DNA from: Dokdonella_A sp040005635 | GTDB taxonomy: Bacteria; Pseudomonadota; Gammaproteobacteria; Xanthomonadales; Rhodanobacteraceae | Direction of reading: 5' to 3' | Assembly (NCBI GenBank): GCA_040005635.1 | Contig: JBDTYM010000005.1 | Coordinates: 17,277-81,276, forward strand | DNA length: 64,000 nt | Part shown: positions 50,619-59,647 of the stretch, in pieces | Layout: every line of letters starts with the position of its first letter | How positions within the stretch are numbered: the first letter of the stretch is position 1 | Notes under the pieces: generated by a model | The model's database searches: none | What the model saw: the letters and a program-made list of their open reading frames with translations, nothing else | Told to the model about the DNA's origin: nothing | Program-made: the position numbers and the translations under genes

Positions 50619-51335
50619 TCAGTGCGGCAGATAGGTCGCGCCGCCGAGCTGAGTCGCCTGACGCTGGATCCACGCCGCCCGTCGCTGCACATACACCGAA
50701 GGGTGCTCGACCCGATAGCGTCCGGGATTCGGCAATACCGCCGCGAGCAGGGCCGCTTGACGCGCATCAAGCTCGGCCGGCGTGATGCGGAAATAGCGTT
50801 CGCTCGCCGCTGCGGCGCCATAGGTGCCGTCGCCGAATTCGGCGATATTGAGATAGACCTCGAGAATGCGCCGTTTCGGCCACAGCGTCTCGATCAGCAC
50901 TGTGAAATACGCTTCCGGGCCCTTGCGCACGAAGCTGCGTCCGTTCCACAGGAACAGATTCTTCGCGACCTGCTGACTGATCGTGCTGGCGCCCCGCAAG
51001 CGCTCGCCGTCCTCGGCTTCGGCCAGCGCACTCTGGATCGCGTCGAAATCGAAGCCATGATGGAGTGGGAATTTCTGGTCTTCCGCGGCGATCAGCGCAA
51101 TCGGCAGCGCCTTCGAGACGCGATCCCATGGCGTCCATCGATAGCGCAGAGCAAAGGCGTGCTCGCCGTCGAATTTGGCACCCAGCCAATCCTCCAGCAT
51201 CACGGCAGAAACCACTGGCGGCGCGAATCGCAGCAGCACCACCGCGCAGATGCTGAGGGCGAACCAGACGATCAGCGCGAGCAGCAACCAGCGCAGCCCG
51301 CGCCGTGCGATACCTCGAATGCCTGCCGGTTTCAA
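50619..51335 (-). CDS. mtgA: monofunctional peptidoglycan transglycosylase MtgA
   Basis: A 238-residue GT51 enzyme with an N-terminal membrane helix (about 13-37). It polymerises lipid II to glycan strands. The catalytic site reads AAEDQKFPLHHGFDFDAIQSAL with Glu, followed by RGASTISQQVAKNLFLWNGRSFVRKGPEAYFT and RRILEVYLNIAEFGDGTYGAAAASERYF. Length is standard. It is on the same strand as the glycosyltransferase, 84 bases upstream. Confidence 0.96.
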   Translation of the reverse strand: MKPAGIRGIARRGLRWLLLALIVWFALSICAVVLLRFAPPVVSAVMLEDWLGAKFDGEHAFALRYRWTPWDRVSKALPIALIAAEDQKFPLHHGFDFDAIQSALAEAEDGERLRGASTISQQVAKNLFLWNGRSFVRKGPEAYFTVLIETLWPKRRILEVYLNIAEFGDGTYGAAAASERYFRITPAELDARQAALLAAVLPNPGRYRVEHPSVYVQRRAAWIQRQATQLGGATYLPH

Positions 51336-51356
51336 TCGATGCGATCCCCAGAAACG

Positions 51357-51384
51357 ACACCGGCGCGAAAATCCGCGCCGGTGT
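51357..51384. terminator. hairpin after the subtilase gene
   Basis: An 11-bp perfect stem (ACACCGGCGCG / CGCGCCGGTGT) with a 6-base loop lies 40 bases beyond the subtilase stop and just before the mtgA start. On the minus strand it is followed by a short T-containing stretch (CGTTTC). Confidence 0.6.
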
Positions 51385-51424
51385 GTTGAAGCTTAGTCCG
51401 CGAAGGCGGACCGCGATAGCCGCA

Positions 51425-54400
51425 TCAATGGCACATGTAGTCGCCCGGGCCGGCAGCTCCGCTGATCTGCACCTGGTCGAGGAAGAAGCCGTCGAACGCG
51501 GTGCTGCCGTCGGAGGAGAAGCGCCAGCGGATCTGCACGGTCTGACCGACGTAACCGGCCAAGCTCGTTGCAAACGGCTTGAACACGGCGGTGGCGGTTC
51601 CATTGCCCGGGTCTGCATTTGAAGCCGCCGTACTGACGCCGTTGAATGCACCATGCGTCGCCGCATAGCCGCATGCGTTCACGGGTGGGTCCAGCGTCTG
51701 CGCGAACGAGCTCGGGTAGCCGCCGGTCGGTGGCAGATCGTTCCATGTCGTGCCGCCGTCGGTCGAAATCTCCTGGACAATGCCGTCCCACTGGAACTCG
51801 AGGTCGTACTTCGCCTTGAAGCTCAATGCAGCGCCGGTGGTGAGCGTCAGCGCAGGCGTGGTGATGCTGGCGCAGACGTTGTCGGCGTAGATCTGATCGT
51901 CAATCGCGTTGTGATAGCTGTAGGTGCCGGCCGATGCGGCGGTGTCGGTGACCTGCCAGGGCGACTGCATCGTCGCATAGCTGTGCGTATCGACGTCATC
52001 GACGTAGCTGCCCGGATCCGGACCGTCCACGCCGCTCGGCGTTGCATTGGCGGTGTCGGACGCGGGCGTCGAATTGCCGGTCCCATCGGTGGCCGTGACG
52101 CGATAGAAATACGGTGTCCCGTTGGTCACCGCGCTATCGGCATAGGTTGCTGCCGTCAGCGCAGCCGCCAGCGTTTGCGGATTGCCGAAGTACGGATCGG
52201 TATCGCGTTCGAGCTTGTAGGTCACCGTTGGAGCGGCCGGACAATTCGCCGTAGCGGGGCTCCAGGTCAGGTCGACGCTGCAGCTGGAATTGCTGGCATC
52301 GGACGCGACCGATTGACGATCGAAAGACGGCTGCAGCGTGCAATCGTCCAGCGATACGACGTCGATACACGACGAGGCTTCGCCTTCGACGTCGTTCTGC
52401 ACGCCGCGGACCTTGTAGGCATAGCTGTAGCCGCCCTGCGTGTGATCGTCGTTCAGTGGCAACGTCGCGGCGTTTGCCACCAGATGGAAATCCCCCGCGG
52501 CCGCGGTCGCGCAGGTGCCATCGGCGCGATACAGCTGGTAGCTCTGCGCGCTGCCGGAGGCCGTCGCGCCGACGCTCACTCCGGTGGTGCCGTTACCGGC
52601 AATCGAAACCGCCGTGGGCGCTGGCAACGCCGCGGTATCCGGCAGGCCGAACGAGCCGGAAACGGCCAGACCGTAACCCTGCTGATCGGTGCCGATTTCG
52701 CCGGAGCCGGGAATGTCGGTCGCCTTCACCCGGATCGTGTAACTGCCCGCGATCGGCGCCGTGAATCGGACCTGCTCGACGGTGTCCTTCGCGTCGGCGG
52801 CGCCGCCCGTGGTGGATACGCTGCCGCTGAAGTGGTTGCCGAGATAAACCTGGCCATTCGGATCGACGACCTCGAGATCGAGGTTGTTGATCAGGGTCGA
52901 AGCCGCACCGGCGACGGCCGGCGGGTCGAACCAGGTCAAGGTCGCGCGGAACTCGATGCCAGGGGCGATATTGGCGATCGTGTACTCGTTGACTTCGCCG
53001 GTCTTCAGGCCGGCGCTATTGGTGCGCTCGAACACGCGCAGGCGGCGACTGTCGTCGCCATTCTGCAGGGTGTTCTTGAACCACAAGTTGTTGTCGAGCC
53101 ATGGGCGGCCCCAGCCGGTACCCGTATTCGGGAACACCGAGGGACTGGTGGTCGGCACGGTGCTGTTGAGCAACACGGCTTTCATGACCGCGCCAGTGGG
53201 GTTGTAGGCGTCCAGCGCCGAGCCCTCGCCGGGCGGTGGCGGCGTCGTTCCGTCGAAGCCGTCGGCGAAGATCACGTCGACGGAGCCGCCGGTATTCTTG
53301 AAGCCACGCGGATAGAGGCCGTCGACGAAGTACTCGCGCAGCAGCACGGCATTGCCGGCGATCACCGGCGTCGACATCGACGTGCCGGAGTCGGGTGTCG
53401 TCTGCGGCGCGGTAATCGTGGTGCTCACGGGACTTGCGCTGTTCTTGGCCGAGATCGTGGAACTGCCTGGGCCGGCGACATCGGGCTTCAGGCGTCCGTC
53501 GGCCGTCGGGCCGGCATTCGAAAAGCCCGCCTTCGCAAGGCTGCCGGCATGGCCGAGTGCGGCCACCGTGACGGCGTTCTTGGAGTTGCCGGGCGATCCA
53601 ACCGCCATCGCGCCAGCCTGGTCGTTGCCTGCGGCGATGACGACCAGCAGATCCTCGTACTTTCGCGTAGCGCGGTCGACATTCGCATCATCGGCGCTGT
53701 ATTGACCCGAGGTCCCGCCGCCCCAGCTGTCGCTGTGGATGCGCGCGCCTCCGCCATGTGCCTGCTCGAGCGTGCCTTCGAAGTCCTGCACGTAGACGTT
53801 GCGCGGATCGGTTCCACCGATGTCCTGCATCAGCAACTGGGCGTTCGGCGCCATGCCGTCGGCCAGATCGTGGTTCGGTAGCAGCGGCGTCGACGGCATG
53901 TAGGTCGTCGCGCCGAAAGTGCCGGCGGCGTCGCCGACCAGGGTGCCGGTGGTGTGCGTGCCATGACCGGAGGTGTAGTCGTAATCGACCGGACCGCTCG
54001 GTTGCAGCCAGTAGGCGATGATCTTGTTGTCGGGATACAGGGTGCCGATGTTCGGCAGCGCCGGCGGGGGATTGTCGGAGAATGTGACCTCCGCGTGTGG
54101 CCCATTGCCCTTGTCCAGCGTCGCGAACCAGGCCGCGTTTACGGTGGTGCCGGAATCGCCGATCGCGATGATCTGGCCGCCACCGGTGATGCCCTGGTCG
54201 AACATCGGCGTGGCCCCGCAGATCGGACCGCTGCCGGAGCATGAGCCGGTCAGGTTGCCCTGGATTGCGCCGATGCTGCCCGCATTCGTCGTGGTGGTCT
54301 GAAACCATGGCGATACGAAGGCGACGCCATCGATCGCCGTCGCGCTGGCCAGGAGTGCATCGAGCGCGTCGCCTGCGACTTTCACGCGTACGTAGGGCGC

Positions 54401-55000
54401 GGCTTCTGCGCGTTCGCTGCGCATCGTAATCTCGGCGGCGGGCACCGCCTTCAGCAGCGCTGCCTGGATCTTCGTCGACGAAACGCCGCGGAAACCCTCG
54501 ACGATGATTTCGTAGCGTCCGTCGGTCTGCAGGGCCGCGGAGGTGGCGCGGTTCGCCGACCAGAGCGTCGGATCCAGCTTCATCGACGGTCGCACGTTGC
54601 CGATCCAGCGCACGGCGGGATTTGCGCGCAGCTCGTCCAGCGAGACGCCGTTGAGACGGACGTAGTAGGCGTTGTTGGGCACGTATCCGAGGAACTCGAT
54701 GCCACGCGCGACCAGCGTCTTGCGTGCGTCGGACTTGTGCGGCTGGAACTGCACGATGGCATAGGCGGACGGCGCATCGGCGGCCGCGCCAATAGCGCTG
54801 ACGTCAAGTTCCTGCGAGGAAGGGTCGAGTACGCCCGCACGCAGGATGAGCAAATTCGGATTACCGCGAGCGGCAGTGATGCTGTCGATCGAAGGTTGCG
54901 CGGCGACGACGGCTGTGGCCGCGTAGGCGACGTGTCCGGCGGTGCCAAAAGCAACGACCAGTGCCGCTGCAAGCGCGGTACGAGAAGGCAGAACAGGCAT
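51425..55000 (-). CDS. secreted S8 subtilisin-like protease, 1191 residues
   Basis: A very large secreted serine protease. Signal peptide 1-27 or so. N-terminal prodomain-like region about 40-235. The catalytic domain has Asp282 (IAIGDSGTTVN), His346 (SGHGTHTTG) and Ser541 (SGTSMSTPVIAG), as in kumamolisin-independent KP-43-type subtilases. The motif IFADGFDG (577-584) lies inside the catalytic domain, in the loop after the Ser helix and before NPTGAVMKAVLLN. A proprotein-convertase-like P/beta-sandwich domain (about 645-775, TIRVKATDIPGSG) and FN3-like repeats (about 790-985) follow. The last part (about 990-1191) is a MAM-like domain. ATG at 55000 opens the signal peptide. Confidence 0.87.
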   Translation of the reverse strand: MPVLPSRTALAAALVVAFGTAGHVAYAATAVVAAQPSIDSITAARGNPNLLILRAGVLDPSSQELDVSAIGAAADAPSAYAIVQFQPHKSDARKTLVARGIEFLGYVPNNAYYVRLNGVSLDELRANPAVRWIGNVRPSMKLDPTLWSANRATSAALQTDGRYEIIVEGFRGVSSTKIQAALLKAVPAAEITMRSERAEAAPYVRVKVAGDALDALLASATAIDGVAFVSPWFQTTTTNAGSIGAIQGNLTGSCSGSGPICGATPMFDQGITGGGQIIAIGDSGTTVNAAWFATLDKGNGPHAEVTFSDNPPPALPNIGTLYPDNKIIAYWLQPSGPVDYDYTSGHGTHTTGTLVGDAAGTFGATTYMPSTPLLPNHDLADGMAPNAQLLMQDIGGTDPRNVYVQDFEGTLEQAHGGGARIHSDSWGGGTSGQYSADDANVDRATRKYEDLLVVIAAGNDQAGAMAVGSPGNSKNAVTVAALGHAGSLAKAGFSNAGPTADGRLKPDVAGPGSSTISAKNSASPVSTTITAPQTTPDSGTSMSTPVIAGNAVLLREYFVDGLYPRGFKNTGGSVDVIFADGFDGTTPPPPGEGSALDAYNPTGAVMKAVLLNSTVPTTSPSVFPNTGTGWGRPWLDNNLWFKNTLQNGDDSRRLRVFERTNSAGLKTGEVNEYTIANIAPGIEFRATLTWFDPPAVAGAASTLINNLDLEVVDPNGQVYLGNHFSGSVSTTGGAADAKDTVEQVRFTAPIAGSYTIRVKATDIPGSGEIGTDQQGYGLAVSGSFGLPDTAALPAPTAVSIAGNGTTGVSVGATASGSAQSYQLYRADGTCATAAAGDFHLVANAATLPLNDDHTQGGYSYAYKVRGVQNDVEGEASSCIDVVSLDDCTLQPSFDRQSVASDASNSSCSVDLTWSPATANCPAAPTVTYKLERDTDPYFGNPQTLAAALTAATYADSAVTNGTPYFYRVTATDGTGNSTPASDTANATPSGVDGPDPGSYVDDVDTHSYATMQSPWQVTDTAASAGTYSYHNAIDDQIYADNVCASITTPALTLTTGAALSFKAKYDLEFQWDGIVQEISTDGGTTWNDLPPTGGYPSSFAQTLDPPVNACGYAATHGAFNGVSTAASNADPGNGTATAVFKPFATSLAGYVGQTVQIRWRFSSDGSTAFDGFFLDQVQISGAAGPGDYMCH

Positions 55001-55336
55001 ATCGTATATCCCCAGTAGCTGAAACAGGTTAGCCGCCCGAGTATGCTTCGAGTCAATTCCGACGGCAACGCACCTCGAGACCTAGCAAATGCTCGGTCTA
55101 TGGGCCGATCAGGCTGTTGATTATCCCGTATACGGCACGCCCGGCAAGCGTTGCAGCGCCGCAATGAAAACGCTTCGGCGCATCGCGCATTCGCTGTGTC
55201 GATGTGAATTTTCGAGACCGGAATCGCTGTTAGGTTTTTGTAAAACGCGCTATGATTGAGCCGTCGGCAGCTCTGGAACTCTCGGCTGCCGGCGCACTCT
55301 GAACAGACGTTCGTTGCAGGTTCCGGTCTCCACTCG
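55001..55336. promoter_or_regulatory. 336-base divergent intergenic region
   Basis: No open frame seen. A candidate -10 box TATGAT (55251-55256) precedes the plus-strand gene. The predicted leader then begins with a 7-bp hairpin (CGGCAGC at 55265-55271 with GCTGCCG at 55285-55291). A convincing -35 was not found. The minus-strand subtilase start at 55000 is preceded by short AT-rich stretches only. Confidence 0.35.
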
Positions 55337-56371
55337 ATGATGCTGCGCTTGGCCAAGCTGACGTTGCTGCTCTCGCTATTCCCGCTCGCGGGCATGGCGC
55401 AGACGCTGCCGTCTCTGGCGCCGACCTCGAGCGAAGGCAGAACGCCCCTGGTCGACGAATTGCTCGCGCTCGATTCGCACGGTCAACCGCTGCTGGCACA
55501 GGGCGCACCCGTGCTGCCGATCTGGTCTGGCTCGAATGGCCAGTTGCTCGCCGTAGTTGCTCTGCCCCGCGAATGGGCTACGTCGCCCCTCTCTGCAGCG
55601 CCGGCCTACGGCGGCCCCTCGGAATGGCACCTCGCCGGCAGCTCGGCGGCTAGCGCCAGTGGACTGCGCTGGCAGTTCGGTGATGGTCTGCGTGCCGAGG
55701 CCATGCTCGGGCAGTATCTTTCAGCCGCGCCGGTTGCCTGCGCGGCGGACACCTGCGGTTCTGCAACGGCTTCACGTTGGTCGCATGGTTCCTTGACGGC
55801 CGCACTCGGCATGGGTTGGTCGACTGCAGACGGCGGCTTGGATCTGTCCTACGGCCTATCATGGCTGCAATCTCAAGGCACCCCGACGACGCTCGGCAGT
55901 CTGGCCTCGGCCGGTTCGGCCTTGGTACCGGTGCTGACCTTGCCGAGCGCCCAATCCTTCACGCTCGACAGCGAAACGTCGGTGTATGCGCGCGGGCGCT
56001 GGCAGTTGGAGAGCGGACCGGCTTTCGATGTCGCTGCCAGCTATGGTCGTGGCAAGGCATCGGCCATCGGCTCCATTCCGAATACATTCGCACCCGGCAT
56101 CGATCTCGATCAGCTGTCGCTGAGTCTCGGCATGGATGCGGGTTCGCTGCGTGGCGCGATCGTCGGCCACGTGCTGAGCAGCGACGATCCGATGCTGGCC
56201 GGCAAGCACTGGACCACGTTGGACCTTGGCGTTTCCTGGCGTACGCCGTGGAGTGGTGAACTCAGCGTCGGCGCGCAGAATCTTTTGTCGTCTCCCCTCA
56301 ATGCCTCTTCGCGCGACGCGGAGAGCCAGCAGACGCGCACGCCCTACATCCAGTACCGCCAGGATCTCTGA
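55337..56371 (+). CDS. putative outer-membrane protein of unknown function
   Basis: A 344-residue protein with a signal peptide (MMLRLAKLTLLLSLFPLAGMAQ). The mature part is Ser/Ala/Leu/Gly-rich with alternating polar and hydrophobic residues (LTAALGMGWSTADGGLDLSYGLSWLQSQ; FDVAASYGRGKASAIGSIPN; RTPWSGELSVGAQNLLSSPLN) and ends YIQYRQDL, which resembles a beta-barrel. It lacks an obvious Phe/Trp C-terminus, so barrel status is inference. ATG at 55337; a second ATG follows at once. It sits 290 bases upstream of the TonB-dependent receptor and may be co-expressed with it. Confidence 0.65.
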   Translation: MMLRLAKLTLLLSLFPLAGMAQTLPSLAPTSSEGRTPLVDELLALDSHGQPLLAQGAPVLPIWSGSNGQLLAVVALPREWATSPLSAAPAYGGPSEWHLAGSSAASASGLRWQFGDGLRAEAMLGQYLSAAPVACAADTCGSATASRWSHGSLTAALGMGWSTADGGLDLSYGLSWLQSQGTPTTLGSLASAGSALVPVLTLPSAQSFTLDSETSVYARGRWQLESGPAFDVAASYGRGKASAIGSIPNTFAPGIDLDQLSLSLGMDAGSLRGAIVGHVLSSDDPMLAGKHWTTLDLGVSWRTPWSGELSVGAQNLLSSPLNASSRDAESQQTRTPYIQYRQDL

Positions 56372-56661
56372 AACAGCGGCCTTTGGGCTGCCTAGAATGT
56401 TTCGCCGGCGTTGCACTCAGCGCACAGTTTCCTTGCAGACAGACCTATCGAGTTTGCACCACAACACACGTGCGTGCAGCTAACTCGTTGAATCATATGA
56501 TACTCCTTGGGATGTTAAGGCTGCGCTCAGGGATTCCCAAGTCGTAAGAATCTTGTTAGTATCGTCCACTGCCGAGGGTTTTGGTGGACCGTTTTGGTCG
56601 TTCCCAGGATGGGAGAGCACATGTCCCGAGCTGTGACACAACTCTGACGTTGGAGAGTGAA

Positions 56662-59460
56662 ATGAATTCAATGAGCAACGAGCTTTTCAAAGCCGTGCGC
56701 TATGCGTTGTACGCGGGTACAACGGCGGCTGTCGGCTTGTCCGGCGCCACTGCCTTCGCGCAGGACGCGCAGGACCAAGGTGGCCAGAAGCTGGAAACCA
56801 TCACCGTGACGGGTTCCAATATCCGTCGCGTCGATATCGAAACATCGAACCCGGTCATCAGTATCGACCGCGCCGCGATCCAGCAGTCCGGCAAGGTCAC
56901 CGTCGGTGATCTGGTGCAGCAGCTGCCGACCGTCGCAGGTGCGGCCAACAACCCGAACGTCAACAACGGCGGCGGCACCGGCGGCAGCTTCATCTCGCTG
57001 CGCGGTCTCGGCAGCAACCGCACGCTGATCCTGGTCGACGGCAAGCGCATCACCAACAGCGACGTCAACTCGATTCCTGCCGCAGCGATCGAACGCATCG
57101 AAGTCCTGACCGACGGTGCCTCGGCCATCTACGGCTCGGACGCGATTGCCGGCGTTGTCAACTTCATCCTGCGCAAGGATTATCAGGGCGCCGAGCTGCA
57201 GCTGAACTACGGCATCAGCGACAAGGATGATGGCGAGCGCAAGGGCTTCAGCCTGATGTTCGGTCAGTCGACCGACAAGGGCAGCATCATGGGCGGCATC
57301 GATTACAACAAGACCGACCAGATCCTCGCCAGCCACCGCAACTTCTCGAAGTTCACTTACAACCTGAGCCGCGACGGCAGCACCGTCACGCCGGGTGGTT
57401 CGGCGTCTTCGCCGAGTGGCTTCTACGGCGGCTTCCCTCAGTTCGCGAGCTGCAGCTACTACGGTTACGGCACGTTCGACCCGAGTGCGCCAGGCGGCAA
57501 CGGCATTCCGGCCGGCTACCGCTGCTTCAACGGCATCGCTCCGGGCGCGCCGAACGGCGGCCAGGGTGACACCTACAACTACGCCGCGATCAACCTGATC
57601 ACGACGCCGCAGGAACGCACGAACTTCTTCCTGAATGGCGACTACAAGCTGACCGATTCGATCGACGCCTATTTCCAGGTGTTCCACAACTCGACCAACT
57701 CGGCAGCGCAGCTGGCCCCGGTTCCGCTTGGCCTCGCCAGCGGTGGTCTGACCGTCGGTGCGGGCAACCCGTACAATCCGTTCGGCGTCGACATCGGCGC
57801 CGGCTCGCCGGATGGCGAAGACCTCAACGTGCGTCTGTCGGCGCTCGGTCCGCGCATCATCAATTTCAGCTCACGCACCGATCAGGCGCGCATCGGCATC
57901 AAGGGCAACCTGTTCGATACCGACTGGCAATACGACCTGTGGGGCAACTATGGCCACCAGGCCTTCGTGTTCCACAACATCAACTATCTGAACGGCAATG
58001 CCGCCCGCACCGCGCTGTCGAGCGACTGCACACCGGTCGTTGCGGGCCAGCCGCTGACGTCGAGCAGCTGTCTGGACCTGTTCAACCAGAACAATCCGAA
58101 CACGGCGAGTCAGTTGCAGCAGTTCTTCTCGCTCAACGCCGACAACGGCAGCTTGCAGACCGAGCGTCAGGGCGGCCTCGACGTCAACGGCACGCTGTTT
58201 GACCTGCCCGGTGGCGCGGTCAGCCTCGCCGCGGGCGTCAACGATCGCAAGTTCTACATCCGCAAGTACAACGACACGGTTGAACTGCTCGATCCGTCGA
58301 CCGGCAAGTGCCCGGCTGGCGTGTCCTCGTTGTGCAACACGCCCTACACCGGTCAGTACGACGTCAAGGAAGCGTATGCCGAGTTGTTCGTGCCGATCCT
58401 CAAGGACCTGCCGTTCATCCACAGCTTGAACGTGACGCTGGGTGACCGTTATTCGAAGTACAGCAACTTCGGTAACACGAACAACTGGAAGATTGCGGTG
58501 GAGTACCGCCCGATCGAAGACCTGTTGCTGCGCGGTACGGTCAGTGAAGTGTTCCGTGCACCGAACACGACCGAGTCGTTCACCGGCCGCACGGCGTCGT
58601 TCGACGCGTATTCGCGCAACGCTGGCATCGGCGAACCGCGTTCCACCAATGGCACCCAGATCCAGACGATCTTCAGCGGCGCCAGCGTCGGTGGCTACCC
58701 GATCCAGCCGGAAACCGGCAAGACGTTCGACTTCGGCGTGGTCTATGACCCGCAGTGGCTGCCGGGCTTGTCGGTGAGCGCGGATTTGTGGCGCATCTAC
58801 CTGCTCAACAACATCCAGCGTCCGACCGGACAGACGATCGTCGATCTCTGCTACAAGGATCCACGCGGCGTCGGTGTGAATCCGTATTGCGCCTTCATCA
58901 ACTACAACGCCAGCGGCACCATCAGTACCATCTCGGGCGTCACCTATACGAACCTCGGTCGCCTGGACACCAAGGGCGTCGACTTCGCGGCTACCTACAA
59001 GCTGCCGGAAACCTCATTCGGCAACTTTGCGGTCAGCCTGAACACGACGTACCTGAGCCAGTACGACAACTTTATCCCGGGTCTCGGTTCTTCGAGCGTT
59101 GCTGGCACCTTCAACCAGCAGTTCGGCAGCTTCCCGCGCTGGCGTGCGCTCGGCAACATCAGCTGGCAGATGGGCGACCTCTCGGCGAGCTGGACGCAGC
59201 GCTTCATCGGTCGCGAAAAGAACACTGCGTTCCCGGGCGTCGGCGCCGGCTTCCTGCCGGTTGGTGCGGTTACCTACAACAATGTGCAGTTCGGCTACAA
59301 CATCGAGCCGATCAATACGCGCATCGACGTCGGTGTCGACAACGTTGGCGACAAGCAGCCGCCGCTGTTCTACCAGTCGGTGGCGAACGCGAATATCGAC
59401 ATCAACACCTATGATCCGATCGGCCGTTTTTACTGGGGCCGTCTGACCGTCAAGTTCTGA
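56662..59460 (+). CDS. TonB-dependent outer-membrane receptor
   Basis: A 932-residue receptor. Signal peptide about 1-34 (SATAFAQ end). The plug domain starts QKLETITVTGSNIRRVDIETSNPV, with GTGGSFISLRGLGSNRTLILVDGKR and IPAAAIERIEVLTDGASAIYGSDAIAGVVNFILRKD (about 40-185). The barrel follows to residue 932, ending FYWGRLTVKF with the terminal Phe required for assembly. No N-terminal STN domain, so no sigma/anti-sigma signalling. Family members in Lysobacterales import peptides, saccharides or iron chelates; the substrate here is open. ATG at 56662 has GGAGAGTGA upstream. Confidence 0.95.
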   Translation: MNSMSNELFKAVRYALYAGTTAAVGLSGATAFAQDAQDQGGQKLETITVTGSNIRRVDIETSNPVISIDRAAIQQSGKVTVGDLVQQLPTVAGAANNPNVNNGGGTGGSFISLRGLGSNRTLILVDGKRITNSDVNSIPAAAIERIEVLTDGASAIYGSDAIAGVVNFILRKDYQGAELQLNYGISDKDDGERKGFSLMFGQSTDKGSIMGGIDYNKTDQILASHRNFSKFTYNLSRDGSTVTPGGSASSPSGFYGGFPQFASCSYYGYGTFDPSAPGGNGIPAGYRCFNGIAPGAPNGGQGDTYNYAAINLITTPQERTNFFLNGDYKLTDSIDAYFQVFHNSTNSAAQLAPVPLGLASGGLTVGAGNPYNPFGVDIGAGSPDGEDLNVRLSALGPRIINFSSRTDQARIGIKGNLFDTDWQYDLWGNYGHQAFVFHNINYLNGNAARTALSSDCTPVVAGQPLTSSSCLDLFNQNNPNTASQLQQFFSLNADNGSLQTERQGGLDVNGTLFDLPGGAVSLAAGVNDRKFYIRKYNDTVELLDPSTGKCPAGVSSLCNTPYTGQYDVKEAYAELFVPILKDLPFIHSLNVTLGDRYSKYSNFGNTNNWKIAVEYRPIEDLLLRGTVSEVFRAPNTTESFTGRTASFDAYSRNAGIGEPRSTNGTQIQTIFSGASVGGYPIQPETGKTFDFGVVYDPQWLPGLSVSADLWRIYLLNNIQRPTGQTIVDLCYKDPRGVGVNPYCAFINYNASGTISTISGVTYTNLGRLDTKGVDFAATYKLPETSFGNFAVSLNTTYLSQYDNFIPGLGSSSVAGTFNQQFGSFPRWRALGNISWQMGDLSASWTQRFIGREKNTAFPGVGAGFLPVGAVTYNNVQFGYNIEPINTRIDVGVDNVGDKQPPLFYQSVANANIDINTYDPIGRFYWGRLTVKF

Positions 59461-59483
59461 TCGTCGACTGAGAGCTTCATTTG

Positions 59484-59519
59484 AAGCCGCGCGGGGCGAC
59501 CCGCGCGGCTTTTTTCTTT
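59484..59519 (+). terminator. Rho-independent terminator of the TonB receptor gene
   Basis: A 12-bp stem (AAGCCGCGCGGG / CCCGCGCGGCTT) with a 4-base loop (GCGA) followed by TTTTCTTT, 24 bases after the stop. Confidence 0.93.
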
Positions 59520-59647
59520 GGACAAGAGTGCTTTGCGTGACTTCGCGCGCGGCTCGCTTGGCGCGGACGCCAGGCACTCGCCAGCACGCGCAGCGTGAAA
59601 GGGTGCGCCAAATGCGGCGCCCGCGTTTCAAACGGAAATCGTGCGAC

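Noticed and set aside
51653..53881. A 742-codon open frame on the plus strand across the subtilase gene.
   Set aside because: Arginine- and valine-rich with no domain, antisense to the clear subtilase; a shadow of GC-rich codon use.
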